A DNA stretch of 64,000 bases from an uncultured Chlorobiaceae bacterium (GCA_903820085.1 CAIJGA010000008.1:62001-126000); one strand, 5' to 3'; counted from the first letter of the stretch, positions 7,716-18,392 are shown. The notes: generated by a model from the letters alone, not told the origin. Numbers and translations are program-made.

Positions 7716-8528
7716 TTAGAAGTCGACTCTCAAACCGAGCAGGACGCTGTGACTGGAGAGGTTCGTGTTTTGTGCGCCAAAATAACCCGAGTCAGCAAGC
7801 GTGAAGTCCGTTGTTGCGAAGTAGCGGTAGCGAAGATCCAGCTTGACGTGGTCTGCAATCGGTGCAGCAATACCTGCGCCAACCTGCCAGGCAAGTGTGG
7901 TTTCGTGTGCGTTGAAGCCGGGATCAGGGTTTGCTACAAATCTAACAGGACCACTAATAGTCTCCCCGGGAGAAACTATATTATGGGCGGAGTCCTCACC
8001 CTGATACACGTTGGTAACATTATTCACGTTGTGCCAGGAAACTTGCGCGACACCGACGCCGGCCGTTGCGTAGAGCTCAATCTTGCTTCCGAGGTCGAAA
8101 TCATAGTATCCGTTGGCCATGAGCGAGAGAACGGAGACGTCACCCTTCATTGCCACGCGGTCAGTCTTTGTCGTATTAGCAGCATTGGTAGGCCACTCAT
8201 AAACAACACCGTTGTTATAATAAGCTGCCGATTTGACATCGTTTGTCTGATAGCCGACCTCTGCCTCAAGTCGATAACTGCCGTAATCACATCCGATAGC
8301 TCCGGTTACAGCCAGACCTGAACCCAAGTCAGTATTCGAAGAATAATTATATAAACTAGCAGCAGGAATAGAACCACCAGTAGCATACTGATAGGTATCA
8401 GATGCATCCATGTTCTGCATCCAGGAAACCCCGCCGAAACCACTGACATAATGTGTTGCGGCCTGTGCCGAAGTGCTCGACATGCCAGCAACGGCTAAAA
8501 AGGTGAGCAGTAAAAGAGTCTTTTTCAT
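7716..8528 (-). CDS. Outer membrane beta-barrel protein (opacity/OmpA-barrel type)
   Basis: The start ATG at 8528 is chosen because GGGGGA lies about 6 bp upstream; the in-frame ATG at 8540 would put that ribosome binding site inside the gene. The 270-residue product begins with a signal peptide (MKKTLLLLTF... ending around SAQA). It then shows alternating hydrophobic/polar strands rich in Tyr, Gly and Asp, as in 8-stranded barrels, and ends in LGLRVDF with the terminal Phe that the BAM machinery recognises. It is likely an outer membrane surface protein of unknown ligand. It is monocistronic, with its 3' end facing the CphA-like gene and a terminator between them. Confidence 0.8.
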   Translation of the reverse strand: MKKTLLLLTFLAVAGMSSTSAQAATHYVSGFGGVSWMQNMDASDTYQYATGGSIPAASLYNYSSNTDLGSGLAVTGAIGCDYGSYRLEAEVGYQTNDVKSAAYYNNGVVYEWPTNAANTTKTDRVAMKGDVSVLSLMANGYYDFDLGSKIELYATAGVGVAQVSWHNVNNVTNVYQGEDSAHNIVSPGETISGPVRFVANPDPGFNAHETTLAWQVGAGIAAPIADHVKLDLRYRYFATTDFTLADSGYFGAQNTNLSSHSVLLGLRVDF

Positions 8529-8704
8529 TGTTTCCCCCATTGGTTTTGTTTGAATAACGTCGTCAAAAAAAACATTTACGACACAAGCTTACATAAACTA
8601 TGCTTGAAAAGTAAGTGATTTCCACACATTCTCCAACTGTTTCGGTGTAATAAAAGGTTTTCGGTTAAATATAACCTGTTTTTTTTTATGGGCTTTATCC
8701 CGGC

Positions 8705-11206
8705 TCAGTCGGCGGCGGAGCCGAAGCTGAACATGAAGCTCCATCCCTGTTTTGTCTTGGAAGGGATGCTTTCAACGGCATCGAATCCGTAGCCGTAATC
8801 AAGCCCGATCTGGCCGATAATGGGCAGGTAGAGCCTGAGGCCAAGGCCGGCTGATTTCTTCAGCTTCGAAAAATTGACGGCCTGCGTGTTTTCCCATAAA
8901 TCACCCGCTTCAGCAAAAACCAGTCCGTAAATGCTGATTGAGGGCGAGAGGGTAAAGGGGTAGCGCACTTCCGAGGTGAACTTTGAGTAGATGCTGCCGG
9001 CATAGAGGCTCGAGCTGGTGGAGCTGCCTCCAAGCTTTGAGCCGAGGCTCCGGTCGTCATAGCCTCTCAGCGGTACGGTGGGTAGCGAAGACATGCCCGT
9101 GCCGCCCATGTAGAAGTATTCGGTGTAGGGAATGTAGTCATTCTTTGCGAAGGTCGAGAGGTAGCCGTGCTGCATCGCCACGTTCCAGATGACGTCTTTG
9201 GTGATCGGGAAGTAAAAGCTTGAGCTTTCGGTGAATTTGTAGAAATCGACCGTGCCGGGCAGCGGGCCGCCGGCGAGCTCTGCCGTAATCCAGTTTTTGC
9301 TTCCTCTGCGTGGATAGAGGGGGCTGTCGATGCTGTTGCGGGCAAGTGTCTGCGTTATCGAAAATTCGTCAGCCTGGGTTGGGGCGTTTGGGTCGACATA
9401 ATCGACAAAGCTCAAAAAACCGCCTTCGCTGTGCAGGTATTTCAGCTTCCAGTTGACGGAGCTGTAGTCATCCGGCCAGGTGAGGCGCCGTCCGATGGAG
9501 AGCGTTGTGCCATACTGGTCGATGTTGGTGGCGTTGTTAACGTCATTGGTAAAGTAGTAGGAACGGTGGGTTTTGAAAGCTGAAAAGCCTACTGCCGTTG
9601 GAGTGCCGAATGCCCATGGCTCGGTAAAGGAGAGGCTGAGCGTGTTGTAGTTGTTGCTGCCGAACTGCCACTGCAGGCCGAGCTGCTGGCCGTCGCCGTG
9701 GGGCAGTGGCTTGTAGGCCGAGCGGTTGAAGATATCCTGCAGGGAGAAGTTGCTGAAGGTGACCCCGAGTGCACCGGTAACGCCGCTGCCGCTGTAGCCC
9801 ACCGAAGCGTTGAAGGTATCGGTCTGTTTTTCGGTGACATTGTAGGTCATGTCAACGGTGTTGTTTTCCGGGTTCGGCTGGATATCAGGCGAAATCTGCT
9901 GCGGGTCGAAGTAGTTGAGCATGCTGATTTCGCGAATGCTGCGGACTACGTTTTTGCGGCTGAACATGTCGCCAGGGATCGTGTAGAGTTCACGGCGGAT
10001 CACATGGTCTTTTGTTTTGTTATTGCCTTTGATCAGGATGGTGTTGAACTGGAACTGTTCGCCCTCGTGCAGGGTTATCGCCAGATCGACCTGATCGGGA
10101 TTGACGATATTTTCGTCAATCGTTGTCTTGAAGGAGAGGTAGCCCCGATCGAGATAGAGCGAGCTGACGTCGGAGTTGTCCTGCGAGAAATTCAGCCGCT
10201 CCTGAATCAGTTTGGGGCTGTAGAGATCACCTTGCTTGATGCGGAAGGTACGGTTGAGGATGTCAGTTGTTGCAAAATCCTTTTCGTTGCCTGTCCAGGT
10301 AACGTTTCTGATATGGTATTTTCGCCCCTCTTCAAGATAAATGTCGAGAAAGAGCCCCTTTTTGTCGTTGGTATAGCCGATGGCATCACTCACGATCCGT
10401 GCGTCGCGGTAGCCGTTGTTACGGTAAAATTCAACCAGCAGGTTTTTGTCTTCACCGAATTTTTCGGTATCAAGTTTTGGCGTGCCGAAGATTTTGCGCC
10501 ACCAGGAGTTCTGATTGGTCTCCTTGAAAACTCCTCTCAGCTTTTTCTGGCTGAACGCCGTGTTGCCGTGGAAGGTGATTCTCTCAATCGAGACTTTCGG
10601 CCCTTCGGTTATTGAGAACAGGGCCCTGACCTGATTTTTTCCGCTCTCCTGCAACTGGAATTTGGCTTCGGCAGTCAGGTAGCCTTTAGCGGCATATGAT
10701 TTTTCAATTTTATTGGCGGCGGTAAGCAGATCCTGCTGGCTGATTTTTTTGCCGGTTATCAGGGCGGCCGTTTTTTTCAGCTCTTCACTGTCGAGCTTTT
10801 TGTTGCCGGTAAAGGTTACCTGATCGAGCGCGGGCAGTTCGGTGACCGTGAATTTGAGGGCTATGTTTTTTTGTCCGAGATCGCTTTTTTCAACCGTGAT
10901 ATCGCTGAAAAGCTGGAGCTTCCAGAGGTATTGCAGCGCTCCGGTGAGTTCGGTTCCGGGGACGGTGATCTTGTCTGTGACTTTAAGCGGGAAACTGCTC
11001 TTCAGTTCCTGTTCATTGAGCGATTGCAGGCCGCTGAAGGAGATGGCGGTTACCGTGTAGGGCTCCTTTTTGGGAGCATTATTTATGGACTGTTCTTGAG
11101 CACCGGGCTGTTTGACGGGCAGACTTTTTGCTTCAACGGTTTTTCCTGCAGCATTGAGTGCCAAAGCGAGCAGAACCAGAGTTATCAGTTTTCGCGTTTG
11201 TTTCAT
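8705..11206 (-). CDS. bamA: Outer membrane protein assembly factor BamA (Omp85)
   Basis: About 833 residues from the ATG at 11206 (an upstream in-frame ATG at 11224 would place six residues before the signal peptide). A signal sequence (MKQTRKLITL...) is followed by tandem POTRA repeats over roughly residues 50-440, recognisable by recurring GN...F/L segments such as VTFTGNKKL and ITFHGNTAF. The C-terminal half is the Omp85 beta-barrel (bacterial surface antigen domain) with the conserved LRGYDDRSLG loop. BamA folds and inserts barrels into the outer membrane. The last residues are SFGSAAD, so the usual terminal aromatic residue is not present. The gene lies just behind uppS and is presumably cotranscribed with it. 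Confidence 0.95.
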   Translation of the reverse strand: MKQTRKLITLVLLALALNAAGKTVEAKSLPVKQPGAQEQSINNAPKKEPYTVTAISFSGLQSLNEQELKSSFPLKVTDKITVPGTELTGALQYLWKLQLFSDITVEKSDLGQKNIALKFTVTELPALDQVTFTGNKKLDSEELKKTAALITGKKISQQDLLTAANKIEKSYAAKGYLTAEAKFQLQESGKNQVRALFSITEGPKVSIERITFHGNTAFSQKKLRGVFKETNQNSWWRKIFGTPKLDTEKFGEDKNLLVEFYRNNGYRDARIVSDAIGYTNDKKGLFLDIYLEEGRKYHIRNVTWTGNEKDFATTDILNRTFRIKQGDLYSPKLIQERLNFSQDNSDVSSLYLDRGYLSFKTTIDENIVNPDQVDLAITLHEGEQFQFNTILIKGNNKTKDHVIRRELYTIPGDMFSRKNVVRSIREISMLNYFDPQQISPDIQPNPENNTVDMTYNVTEKQTDTFNASVGYSGSGVTGALGVTFSNFSLQDIFNRSAYKPLPHGDGQQLGLQWQFGSNNYNTLSLSFTEPWAFGTPTAVGFSAFKTHRSYYFTNDVNNATNIDQYGTTLSIGRRLTWPDDYSSVNWKLKYLHSEGGFLSFVDYVDPNAPTQADEFSITQTLARNSIDSPLYPRRGSKNWITAELAGGPLPGTVDFYKFTESSSFYFPITKDVIWNVAMQHGYLSTFAKNDYIPYTEYFYMGGTGMSSLPTVPLRGYDDRSLGSKLGGSSTSSSLYAGSIYSKFTSEVRYPFTLSPSISIYGLVFAEAGDLWENTQAVNFSKLKKSAGLGLRLYLPIIGQIGLDYGYGFDAVESIPSKTKQGWSFMFSFGSAAD

Positions 11207-11229
11207 GAAATTTAGGGGAATCAATCCGG

Positions 11230-12078
11230 TTAAAGCTTTTTTGTAGGGATAGTTTTTTTCTCAATTTGATCGCTGGTCTGTCCGAACCTTCTCTCCCTGT
11301 TCTGAAATTCCCGTATGGCTTCATACAGTTGAGGACGGTGAAAGTCGGGCCAGTAGGTGTTGGTGACGTAGATTTCGGAATATGCGCATTGCCAGAGCAT
11401 AAAGTTGCTTATTCTGAACTCGCCGCTGGTTCGGATCAGCAGGTCGGGATCGGGTATGGAGCCGGTGGAAAGGTATGAGGAGAGCAGTTGCTCATCAATA
11501 GATTCCGCATTGATCCGTCCGGCCTTGACGTCCAGGGCAATTGATCGGCATGCTTGTGTCAGGTCCCACTGACCGCTGTAACTGAGTGCAATGTTCAGCA
11601 TGAGCTTGTTGTTGTTCTTGGTCAGTTCCATGGCTTTTGTCAGGAGAGTCCGCACCTTTTCCGGCAGCTGGTTCATTTCGCCGATAACATTGAGGCGGAT
11701 GTTGTTATCGTGCATTTTACGGGTTTCCCGGGCAAGAACCTTGACGAGAAGCTGCATGAGTGCCGAGACCTCTTGTTCCGGCCGTTTCCAGTTTTCAGTT
11801 GAAAAGGTGAAGAGGGTAAGATAGTCAATGCCGAGCTGGGCGCATGATTCTACAATATCGCGGACCGATTCCACACCGGCAACATGCCCCTCGATTCTTG
11901 TTTTGCCTTTCAGTCTTGCCCATCGTCCGTTGCCATCCATAATGATGGCGATATGGCGAGGGAGCTGGCACGTTGCTTTCAGTTCAGCCTGTATATTTTT
12001 ATCTTCAGCATTGCTTTTGGTGGTAAACCAGTTGGTTTTAGGCGTCGATGAAAAGTCCAGTACGTTGTTGAGTGCCAT
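11230..12078 (-). CDS. uppS: Isoprenyl (undecaprenyl) diphosphate synthase
   Basis: This cis-prenyltransferase extends farnesyl diphosphate to undecaprenyl diphosphate, the lipid carrier for peptidoglycan and O-antigen. The signature IIMDGNGRWA has the catalytic Asp at residue 48. The motifs FTFSTENWKRP and DLLIRTSGEFRISNF (with the conserved RTSGE... and SE...Y region) are intact. The 282-residue product carries about 40 extra N-terminal residues compared with most UppS proteins; no better internal ATG precedes the MDGN motif, so the extension seems real. It is the first gene of a uppS-bamA pair. Confidence 0.95.
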   Translation of the reverse strand: MALNNVLDFSSTPKTNWFTTKSNAEDKNIQAELKATCQLPRHIAIIMDGNGRWARLKGKTRIEGHVAGVESVRDIVESCAQLGIDYLTLFTFSTENWKRPEQEVSALMQLLVKVLARETRKMHDNNIRLNVIGEMNQLPEKVRTLLTKAMELTKNNNKLMLNIALSYSGQWDLTQACRSIALDVKAGRINAESIDEQLLSSYLSTGSIPDPDLLIRTSGEFRISNFMLWQCAYSEIYVTNTYWPDFHRPQLYEAIREFQNRERRFGQTSDQIEKKTIPTKKL

Positions 12079-12305
12079 GAAATCCGGGTTTCTGTCAGTA
12101 TCGCTTGGTAGGCTGTTGGGTAACGGGAATATAGGAATAATCTTCGGTAGACTAAATCTGCGCCAAATTGAATAATATGCAGTTATTTCTTATTATACAA
12201 ACTTTACTCGGAACGGAGGCCAGCCAGCCATCCAGCTATTTTTCTCCAGAGAGGGAATGACGATGTGTTCCGGTAAACTTCCTTTTAAAATAATTCACAA
12301 CAGAC

Positions 12306-13730
12306 GTGCAATCAAGTAGTTACGAAGATTTACGCTCCAGGCTTCTCTCCCGTGCGATCACCTGCGAAGCGGTCGTGCGTTTTTATCTGGAACGTATCGA
12401 GAGTCATCGCGGTGATAATATTTACATAACGGTTTTTCAGGAGTCTGCATTGGAACGGGCAAGAGCTCTCGACCGCAAACTCAGTGAGGGCGGAAACCCC
12501 GGAAAGCTGTTCGGTATGCCGATGGCCATCAAGGACAATATAGCCATAAAAGGGGGGCGACTGACCTGTGCCTCAAAAATTCTCGAAAATTACGAAAGTG
12601 TCTATGATGCCACGTCGGTGATTCGGCTTGAGCAGGAAGACGCTATATTTCTGGGTAAAACGAACATGGATGAGTTTGCCATGGGCAGCTCAAATGAAAA
12701 TTCGGCTTTTGGCAACGTACCCAACCCTTTCGACAATCAGCGGGTTCCCGGCGGCAGTTCGGGCGGTTCGGCGGCGGCAGTTGCCAGCGGCCTTGCCATG
12801 GTGGCTCTTGGCTCGGATACCGGGGGCTCTGTTCGCCAGCCGGCAGGTTTCTGCGATATTGTTGGCCTGAAACCAACCTACGGCCGGATTTCCCGTTACG
12901 GGCTGGTGGCCTTTGCCTCCTCCTTCGATCAGATAGGGGTGCTTGCACGCAACTGTGATGATGCTGCTCTGGTGCTTGGGGTTTTGGCTGGCAACGATGG
13001 ACGCGATGCTACCTCTTCGTTGCATCCGGTGGCGGATTATGCTGCGGAAATGGCGACTGTTTCGGTTGAGGGTCTGAAGATCGGGGTGCCAAAAGAGTAT
13101 TTTCCCGAGAGTCTTAATCCGGATGTTTCCCGTATGGTGAAGGGCAAGCTTTCGGAACTTCGCGATCAGGGGGCAGAGCTTGTTCCTATCACGCTGCCTG
13201 ACAGTGAATATGCCATTGCGGCTTACTATATTCTGGTTACGGCTGAAGCGTCATCCAATCTTGCCCGTTTTGACGGCGCGAGGTACGGCTATCGCTCCGA
13301 AAAGTCGGAAGATCTTGCGGCCATGTATGTGAATTCGAGGACTGAAGGGTTCGGCCGTGAAGTCAAGCGCCGGATCATGCTTGGTACCTATGTGCTTTCC
13401 GCCGGCTATTACGACACATACTACAAAAAGGCCCAGCAGGTACGCCGGGTTTTTCAGGATCGCTATCGTGAGGCACTTGAGAAGGTTGATGTCATTGCCG
13501 GCCCGACATCGCCCTTTCCTCCTTTTGGCATCGGTGACAAAACTGAAAATCCTCTTGAAATGTATCTCGCTGATGTGTTTACGGTTCCGGCAAGTATCGT
13601 CGGCATGCCAGCTGTGAGTGTTCCGCTCGGGTTTGACAGCCTGAACCTTCCGGTCGGGATGCATCTTATATGCAATTTTTTTGAGGAGGGAAAGCTGCTT
13701 GGTATTGCCCGGCATATCCAGCGTTCTTAG
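12306..13730 (+). CDS. gatA: Asp-tRNA(Asn)/Glu-tRNA(Gln) amidotransferase subunit A
   Basis: This amidase-signature enzyme of 474 residues starts with GTG. The catalytic set is visible: Lys76 in AIKDN, the cis-Ser 151 in [10 protein letters not shown] and the nucleophile Ser175 in [10 protein letters not shown], the same spacing as in characterised GatA. It releases ammonia from glutamine for transamidation of mischarged Glu-tRNA(Gln) and/or Asp-tRNA(Asn), acting with GatB and GatC; neither of those is in the window. No close ribosome binding site is seen. A 227-bp region upstream separates it from the divergent uppS and must hold both promoters. Confidence 0.96.
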   Translation: MQSSSYEDLRSRLLSRAITCEAVVRFYLERIESHRGDNIYITVFQESALERARALDRKLSEGGNPGKLFGMPMAIKDNIAIKGGRLTCASKILENYESVYDATSVIRLEQEDAIFLGKTNMDEFAMGSSNENSAFGNVPNPFDNQRVPGGSSGGSAAAVASGLAMVALGSDTGGSVRQPAGFCDIVGLKPTYGRISRYGLVAFASSFDQIGVLARNCDDAALVLGVLAGNDGRDATSSLHPVADYAAEMATVSVEGLKIGVPKEYFPESLNPDVSRMVKGKLSELRDQGAELVPITLPDSEYAIAAYYILVTAEASSNLARFDGARYGYRSEKSEDLAAMYVNSRTEGFGREVKRRIMLGTYVLSAGYYDTYYKKAQQVRRVFQDRYREALEKVDVIAGPTSPFPPFGIGDKTENPLEMYLADVFTVPASIVGMPAVSVPLGFDSLNLPVGMHLICNFFEEGKLLGIARHIQRS

Positions 13731-13785
13731 GTGAGTTGAGGGGGGGGAGTATTGAGTAATCATTAATTCTAATCAACACAGTATT

Positions 13786-14685
13786 ATGAGTGTATTGGTA
13801 GACAAGAATACCCGCTTGCTTGTGCAGGGGATAACCGGTGCGGAAGGTACCTTTCATACCTCCCAGATTCTTGAATATGGCACCAATGTGGTTGCCGGGG
13901 TCACTCCCGGAAAAGGTGATATCCTTTATCATGGCAACGAAAAAGACAAGTTTTGCCGGCCAGTGCCGGTCTTTAACACGGTTCGGGAGGCTGTGGAGAA
14001 GGCTGAAGCCAATGCAACCGTTATTTTTGTTCCGGCACCTTTTGCGGCTGATGCGATCATGGAGGCTGCTGATGCGGGGCTGAAAGTGATTATCTGTATT
14101 ACGGAAGGCATTCCGGTCAACGATATGATGAAGGCTTTTGCTTTTGTCAAGCAGAAGGGAGCTGTTCTGATAGGGCCGAACTGCCCGGGTGTCATTACTC
14201 CGGGTGAAGCCAAGGTGGGCATCATGCCGGGCTTTATCCATAAAAAGGGGACGATCGGTGTTGTTTCCCGGAGCGGTACCCTGACCTATGAAGCGGTTCA
14301 CCAGCTTACCCAGGTGGGTCTTGGTCAGTCAACCTGTATCGGTATTGGCGGTGACCCTATTATCGGCACCCAGTTTATCGATGCCATCAAGCTCTTTGCG
14401 AAGGACGATGAAACTGAAGGGCTGGTGATGATCGGTGAAATCGGCGGCAGTGCCGAGGAAGAGGCCGCAGCCTATATCCAGAAATATTTTAAAAAACCGG
14501 TTATCGGATTTATTGCCGGTCGTACAGCACCTCCCGGCCGCCGGATGGGTCATGCAGGAGCTATTGTATCGGGCGGAAAAGGAACTGCCGAAGACAAGAT
14601 ATCGGCGATGGAAGCAGCGGGCATTCATGTCGTTCAAAGCCCTGCCGATATTGGCGAAGCGATGCTCAAGGCGCTTGGACGGTAA
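13786..14685 (+). CDS. sucD: Succinyl-CoA synthetase alpha subunit
   Basis: At 299 residues it has the standard length. The CoA-binding Rossmann domain ([11 protein letters not shown]) is N-terminal, the [12 protein letters not shown] segment is near 130-141, and the active-site histidine that is phosphorylated is His256 in [13 protein letters not shown]. It forms the enzyme with SucC, which is not in the window. In green sulfur bacteria the reaction runs reductively (succinate to succinyl-CoA) in the reverse TCA cycle of carbon fixation. It is followed by a strong terminator shared with the convergent kdsD gene. Confidence 0.96.
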   Translation: MSVLVDKNTRLLVQGITGAEGTFHTSQILEYGTNVVAGVTPGKGDILYHGNEKDKFCRPVPVFNTVREAVEKAEANATVIFVPAPFAADAIMEAADAGLKVIICITEGIPVNDMMKAFAFVKQKGAVLIGPNCPGVITPGEAKVGIMPGFIHKKGTIGVVSRSGTLTYEAVHQLTQVGLGQSTCIGIGGDPIIGTQFIDAIKLFAKDDETEGLVMIGEIGGSAEEEAAAYIQKYFKKPVIGFIAGRTAPPGRRMGHAGAIVSGGKGTAEDKISAMEAAGIHVVQSPADIGEAMLKALGR

Positions 14686-14711
14686 GACAGAGCGAAAACA
14701 ATGAACCATGA

Positions 14712-14751
14712 GGAAAACAAAAGGCGCATGCAAATGCGCCTTTTGTTTTCC
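14712..14751. terminator. Strong bidirectional terminator between sucD and kdsD
   Basis: A perfect 18-bp stem (14712-14729 with 14734-14751) has a 4-nt GCAA loop. The outer stem is A-rich on the left and T-rich on the right, so it can terminate transcription in both directions between the convergent genes. Confidence 0.9.
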
Positions 14752-14763
14752 TGTCAAATCCCC

Positions 14764-15744
14764 TCACAGTCCCAGCGTTATCAGGTCATGAATATGAACC
14801 ATGCCCACCGGGTGCTTTTCATGGTCGCAAACCAGCAGTTGCGTGATGCGATAGGTTTCAAGAATGTCAAGGCACTCTTTGGCCAGGGTGCCGGTTGTAA
14901 CGGTTTTGGGATGTGCGGTCATGACAACACCTGCGCTGAGGCTGAGAAACTCTCTTCCGCTCTGTACCAGGCGCCGAAGGTCGCCGTCGGTAAAGATGCC
15001 GCACAGGGCACCGTCACTGTCGACAACAGCGCTCACTCCATACCGCTTTGAGGTCATCTCAAGGATAAGATCGGTCACTGAAGCACTTTCTGCAACAAGA
15101 GGCACGGCATTGCCTTTTGCCATAATGTCGCTTACTTTTACTGTCAGCCGCCGTCCGAGCGACCCTTTGGGATGGGTCAGTGCGAAATCTCTCTGGGTGA
15201 AATTTTTCTGCTGCATCAGTGATATGGCAAGGGCGTCCCCCATGGCAAGCATTGCCGTTGTTGATGTCGTCGGCGCCAGATCGTAGGGGCAGGCTTCCTT
15301 TTCGATATCGGTGTCGAGCGTTATATCGGCGTTCTGGGCAAGAAAGGATCGCTGGTTGCCCGTCATGGCAATAATTTTAGCCCCTATCTGGCGGAGGGCA
15401 GGGATGATAAAGTTCAGCTCTTCCGTTGTTCCGCTTTTCGACAGACAGATCACAATGTCGTCATGGTCAACAATACCAAGATCCCCATGAGCGGCATCTG
15501 CCGGATGAAGAAAAAGGGCGGTTGATCCGGTCGATGCCATGGTTGCAGCTATTTTTTGGGCGATGAGGCCTGATTTGCCCATGCCGGAGATGATGATTTT
15601 TCCCTTGCACGATGCCAGCAACTCCACGGCCGCCGCAAAACGATCGTCAAGTCGTTCGGCTATGAGGTGAATGGCACGGGCCTCCTGTTCAAGGATTTTT
15701 TTTCCGCTCGCGGTAATATGCTCGTTTCGGGATGGTGTACTCAT
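14764..15744 (-). CDS. kdsD: Arabinose-5-phosphate isomerase (KdsD/KpsF/GutQ family)
   Basis: The protein has an N-terminal SIS sugar-isomerase domain (GMGKSGLIAQKIAATMASTG near 45-65, HGDLG, SKSGTTEE) and two C-terminal CBS domains. This is the architecture of the enzyme that converts ribulose-5-phosphate to arabinose-5-phosphate for KDO synthesis in lipopolysaccharide. The ATG at 15744 gives 326 residues, matching the usual length; a TTG at 15771 would add nine residues and looks less likely. KDO-pathway neighbours are absent, but lpxB lies further along the window. Confidence 0.92.
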   Translation of the reverse strand: MSTPSRNEHITASGKKILEQEARAIHLIAERLDDRFAAAVELLASCKGKIIISGMGKSGLIAQKIAATMASTGSTALFLHPADAAHGDLGIVDHDDIVICLSKSGTTEELNFIIPALRQIGAKIIAMTGNQRSFLAQNADITLDTDIEKEACPYDLAPTTSTTAMLAMGDALAISLMQQKNFTQRDFALTHPKGSLGRRLTVKVSDIMAKGNAVPLVAESASVTDLILEMTSKRYGVSAVVDSDGALCGIFTDGDLRRLVQSGREFLSLSAGVVMTAHPKTVTTGTLAKECLDILETYRITQLLVCDHEKHPVGMVHIHDLITLGL

Positions 15745-15865
15745 GGTAAGCTGGCTGAATCGATGCTTCAATGAAGAAAAGATGGTTGGTTACTATTTTT
15801 ATAAACGGTAATATCGTCTAAATTGCAAAAATACCGTTTCCTTTACTAAGACTAAACCTTTTGTT

Positions 15866-16213
15866 ATGAGCTGGCTCGTTCTTCTTGGTTTTTCCCTGCT
15901 GGTCTTCTTCCTGTTTGTGTTTCTGTTCAGCAAGTTTTTGGGGTATATGAAAAAAGAGCAGAACCTGCAGATAGAGTCGTTCAAAGACATGATGATCGAT
16001 AAAGATAACCCGGTAGGACTTTACGGTGAAGAGCTTGAGCAGCTCAAGGAGCAGCAGAAGGAGGCTCAGCGCCATCTCAATGAGGTCATATCAAAAATCC
16101 CCGTCATTCAAAAGGATGGCCGCTTTCAGATTGATCAGGAGGCGATACGCCAGCGCCGGGCAGCCGCCCGCGATACTGAAACCAATGGGACGGCAATCGA
16201 GGATACCGTTTAA
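15866..16213 (+). CDS. Small single-span membrane protein with coiled-coil tail
   Basis: The 115-residue protein is not recognised. One hydrophobic N-terminal membrane segment covers about residues 3-26. A charged, Glu/Gln/Lys-rich region around residues 50-80 follows and probably forms a coiled coil (GEELEQLKEQQKEAQRHL). The orientation suggests a membrane-anchored cytoplasmic helix. It lies 24 bp before the flippase gene and is likely in the same operon. I cannot assign a function. Confidence 0.7.
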   Translation: MSWLVLLGFSLLVFFLFVFLFSKFLGYMKKEQNLQIESFKDMMIDKDNPVGLYGEELEQLKEQQKEAQRHLNEVISKIPVIQKDGRFQIDQEAIRQRRAAARDTETNGTAIEDTV

Positions 16214-16237
16214 GTTTTTTTTGATTTTTTTTGCAGT

Positions 16238-17752
16238 ATGTTTTCAAAGTTAAAGCTTCTTTTCAAAGATACCGTTATTTACGGTTCGAGTACCATACTG
16301 GCCCGCAGTCTCAATTATCTGTTGGTTCCCCTCTATGCCAACAAACTTTCGACGTTTGATAATGGCGTACAGACGATCATTTATGCCAATATTGCTCTGG
16401 CAAATGTTCTTTTTTCGTATGGACTGGAGACCTCCTATCTCAAGGTTTTGTCTGATTCTGCAGATCGGGAAGGGGATGAGAAACAGTTGTTTTCAACGGC
16501 TTTTGTTGCGCTCTTTGTCACCTCAACGCTGTTTGCCCTGCTGATTGTTCTCTTTGCCCCGCTCATTGCTGAGTCGATAGGTCTTTCTGCCGGAGATTAT
16601 CTTTTTGTCCGATATGCCGCGCTTATTTTATGGATTGACACCATGCTGGTCATTCCATTTGCTGAACTGCGGCTGAAACGAAAGGCGCTTCAGTTTGCAG
16701 TGGCAAGGGTGGTCGGGGTGATTGCTGTTGTGGTCAGTGCCATTATCCTGATTGTTCCTCTCCATAGCGGCTTGTCGGGTGTTTTTATTTCAGAGGCTTT
16801 CGGTTCCCTGGTCAGCCTTCTGCTGGTTATACCGGTGTTCCGTCAGTTCAGGTTTTCTTTTTCAACGGCCAAATTGCGTTCGATGCTTCGCATAGGGTTG
16901 CCCTATGTGCCTACCGGGATTGCCGGACTGCTGATCCATCTTATTGACCGGAACATTTTGATTCGTATCTCGCCCTCAGAAATTGAGAGCATTTACGGCA
17001 AGGGTTACCAGGCCTCTGATATTGTCGGTATTTATGGAAGGATTGCCGCATTCGGCGTGGTACTGCAGCTTTTTATCCAGGTATTCCGTTTTGCATGGCA
17101 GCCATTTTTTCTGCAGCATGCAAAGGATCCTGATGCCAAAAGACTGTTCCGGCATGTGTTGAGCATTTCAACCATTTTCACCATGTTTCTGGCGCTTGCA
17201 GCCACTTTTTTTGTGCCTGATCTTGTCCGGTATCATTATGGCGGAAGCTTTTATCTGCTTCCTCCCCGTTACTGGATCGGGCTCTCCATTCTGCCATGGA
17301 TTTTTTTGAGTTATGTTTTTGACATGGTTTCTACCAATCTCTCTGCCGGACTGCTCATTACCGGCAATACGCGATATCTGCCTGTTGTTACCTTTGCCGG
17401 TGCGGCTGTGACCGCGCTCTTCTGCTGGTGGCTTATCCCGCTGGGCGGTATGGACGGGGCGGCTTATGCCATCGTTGCCGGCACGGCGGTCATGTGCCTT
17501 GTGATGGCCTGGTACTCCCTGAAAGTTTTTCCGATTCGCTATGATTGGCTTAAACTGTTTCTGCTGCTGGTCACGGCTGTCGGGGCGGCGTTCCTTCAGC
17601 TCCTCGTCGGGCAGGAGTTTCCAGCGGCCGGGGCTGTTATTGCCTCAAAAACAGTGCTGCTGACCCTCTATCTGGCCATTGCAGTGGCGCTCTTCGGCTC
17701 TGAGGCTCGGCTTGTTGCTGCTAAGGTGTCAAGAAAATTCAGTTGGAAGTGA
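16238..17752 (+). CDS. Polysaccharide/lipid-linked oligosaccharide flippase (Wzx/MVF-type)
   Basis: The 504-residue protein is almost entirely hydrophobic, with about 12-14 membrane segments. The N-terminal block ([20 protein letters not shown]) matches the start of polysaccharide-export flippases of the MATE/MOP superfamily. Such proteins flip undecaprenyl-linked sugar units across the inner membrane. No glycosyltransferase genes adjoin it here, so its glycan is unknown. It is preceded by the small coiled-coil membrane protein (24-bp gap). Confidence 0.85.
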   Translation: MFSKLKLLFKDTVIYGSSTILARSLNYLLVPLYANKLSTFDNGVQTIIYANIALANVLFSYGLETSYLKVLSDSADREGDEKQLFSTAFVALFVTSTLFALLIVLFAPLIAESIGLSAGDYLFVRYAALILWIDTMLVIPFAELRLKRKALQFAVARVVGVIAVVVSAIILIVPLHSGLSGVFISEAFGSLVSLLLVIPVFRQFRFSFSTAKLRSMLRIGLPYVPTGIAGLLIHLIDRNILIRISPSEIESIYGKGYQASDIVGIYGRIAAFGVVLQLFIQVFRFAWQPFFLQHAKDPDAKRLFRHVLSISTIFTMFLALAATFFVPDLVRYHYGGSFYLLPPRYWIGLSILPWIFLSYVFDMVSTNLSAGLLITGNTRYLPVVTFAGAAVTALFCWWLIPLGGMDGAAYAIVAGTAVMCLVMAWYSLKVFPIRYDWLKLFLLLVTAVGAAFLQLLVGQEFPAAGAVIASKTVLLTLYLAIAVALFGSEARLVAAKVSRKFSWK

Positions 17753-17816
17753 TCACCTCGTATCGATAGCAAAGACCCCTGACAGAGCTTCTGTCGTTAT
17801 CGAAAGGGTTGAAGCG

Positions 17817-18305
17817 CTATTGCTCGCTTTTGCTATGGTGCCGGCGAGTGGATACCCGTTCAAGCACTATTTTCAGTGAATCCCGCTGTTCAGGCGTGCA
17901 GACGTTGGCCAGTTCGTGAAAATAAAGCGCCATTTTCTGTTCTATTGCTGCCTGACGGGAGCCGATGCCCAGGGCGATGCTCTCTATTTTTTTTGCATCT
18001 GGCTTCTCTTGAAGCGACTCTTCGATCAGTTGCTTTTTCAGCAGGCCGATTGCCTGCATTTCAGCTTCAACCTTGAGAAAATGTTCCTGGCGCAGTTTGT
18101 CGAAACTGGCGGTTTGCGATTCATTGAGGTCCAGCTGACGGGCAAAAAAGAGCAGCCGATTGTGATGTCCTGCATTGTGGCGTCCTTCTCGAAGCAGCGG
18201 CCCGTTTGCATTCTGCCACCAGAGTATACCGAGCAGGGTGACATTGAGAAGGGCAAGCAGGACAAATGCCGTTGCAACAAGCCGTTTTGTCGTAAAAAAG
18301 TTCAT
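17817..18305 (-). CDS. Periplasmic Spy/CpxP-like heavy-metal-resistance family protein
   Basis: The 162-residue protein has one N-terminal membrane anchor or signal segment (VATAFVLLALLNVTLLGIL). A His-rich stretch (GRHNAGHHNR) and a long helical domain with LDLNESQTASFDKLRQEH follow, the pattern of Spy/CpxP/ZraP-type periplasmic sensors and chaperones. Another His-rich stretch (RRHHSKSEQ) closes the protein. It is the last gene of the run pgm, sigma factor, anti-sigma-like, this gene, so it may sense envelope or metal stress for the sigma factor. The link is inferred from order only. Confidence 0.7.
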   Translation of the reverse strand: MNFFTTKRLVATAFVLLALLNVTLLGILWWQNANGPLLREGRHNAGHHNRLLFFARQLDLNESQTASFDKLRQEHFLKVEAEMQAIGLLKKQLIEESLQEKPDAKKIESIALGIGSRQAAIEQKMALYFHELANVCTPEQRDSLKIVLERVSTRRHHSKSEQ

Positions 18306-18392
18306 GGTCTCATCGACTCAGGTTTACCCAGCTTCAGGCTGGAAATAGTTCTCATCTTTTTCATCGGTTCTTTTTTTAGCATAGCTTGATGC

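Noticed and set aside
8655-8695. Hairpin GGTTA...TAACC followed by a T-run on the + strand
   Set aside because: It would terminate + strand transcription but no + strand gene ends here; the stem is only 5 bp.
9698-10615. 305-codon + strand frame inside bamA
   Set aside because: It is antisense to the POTRA region of bamA, has no recognisable domains and shows the mirror composition of the true gene.
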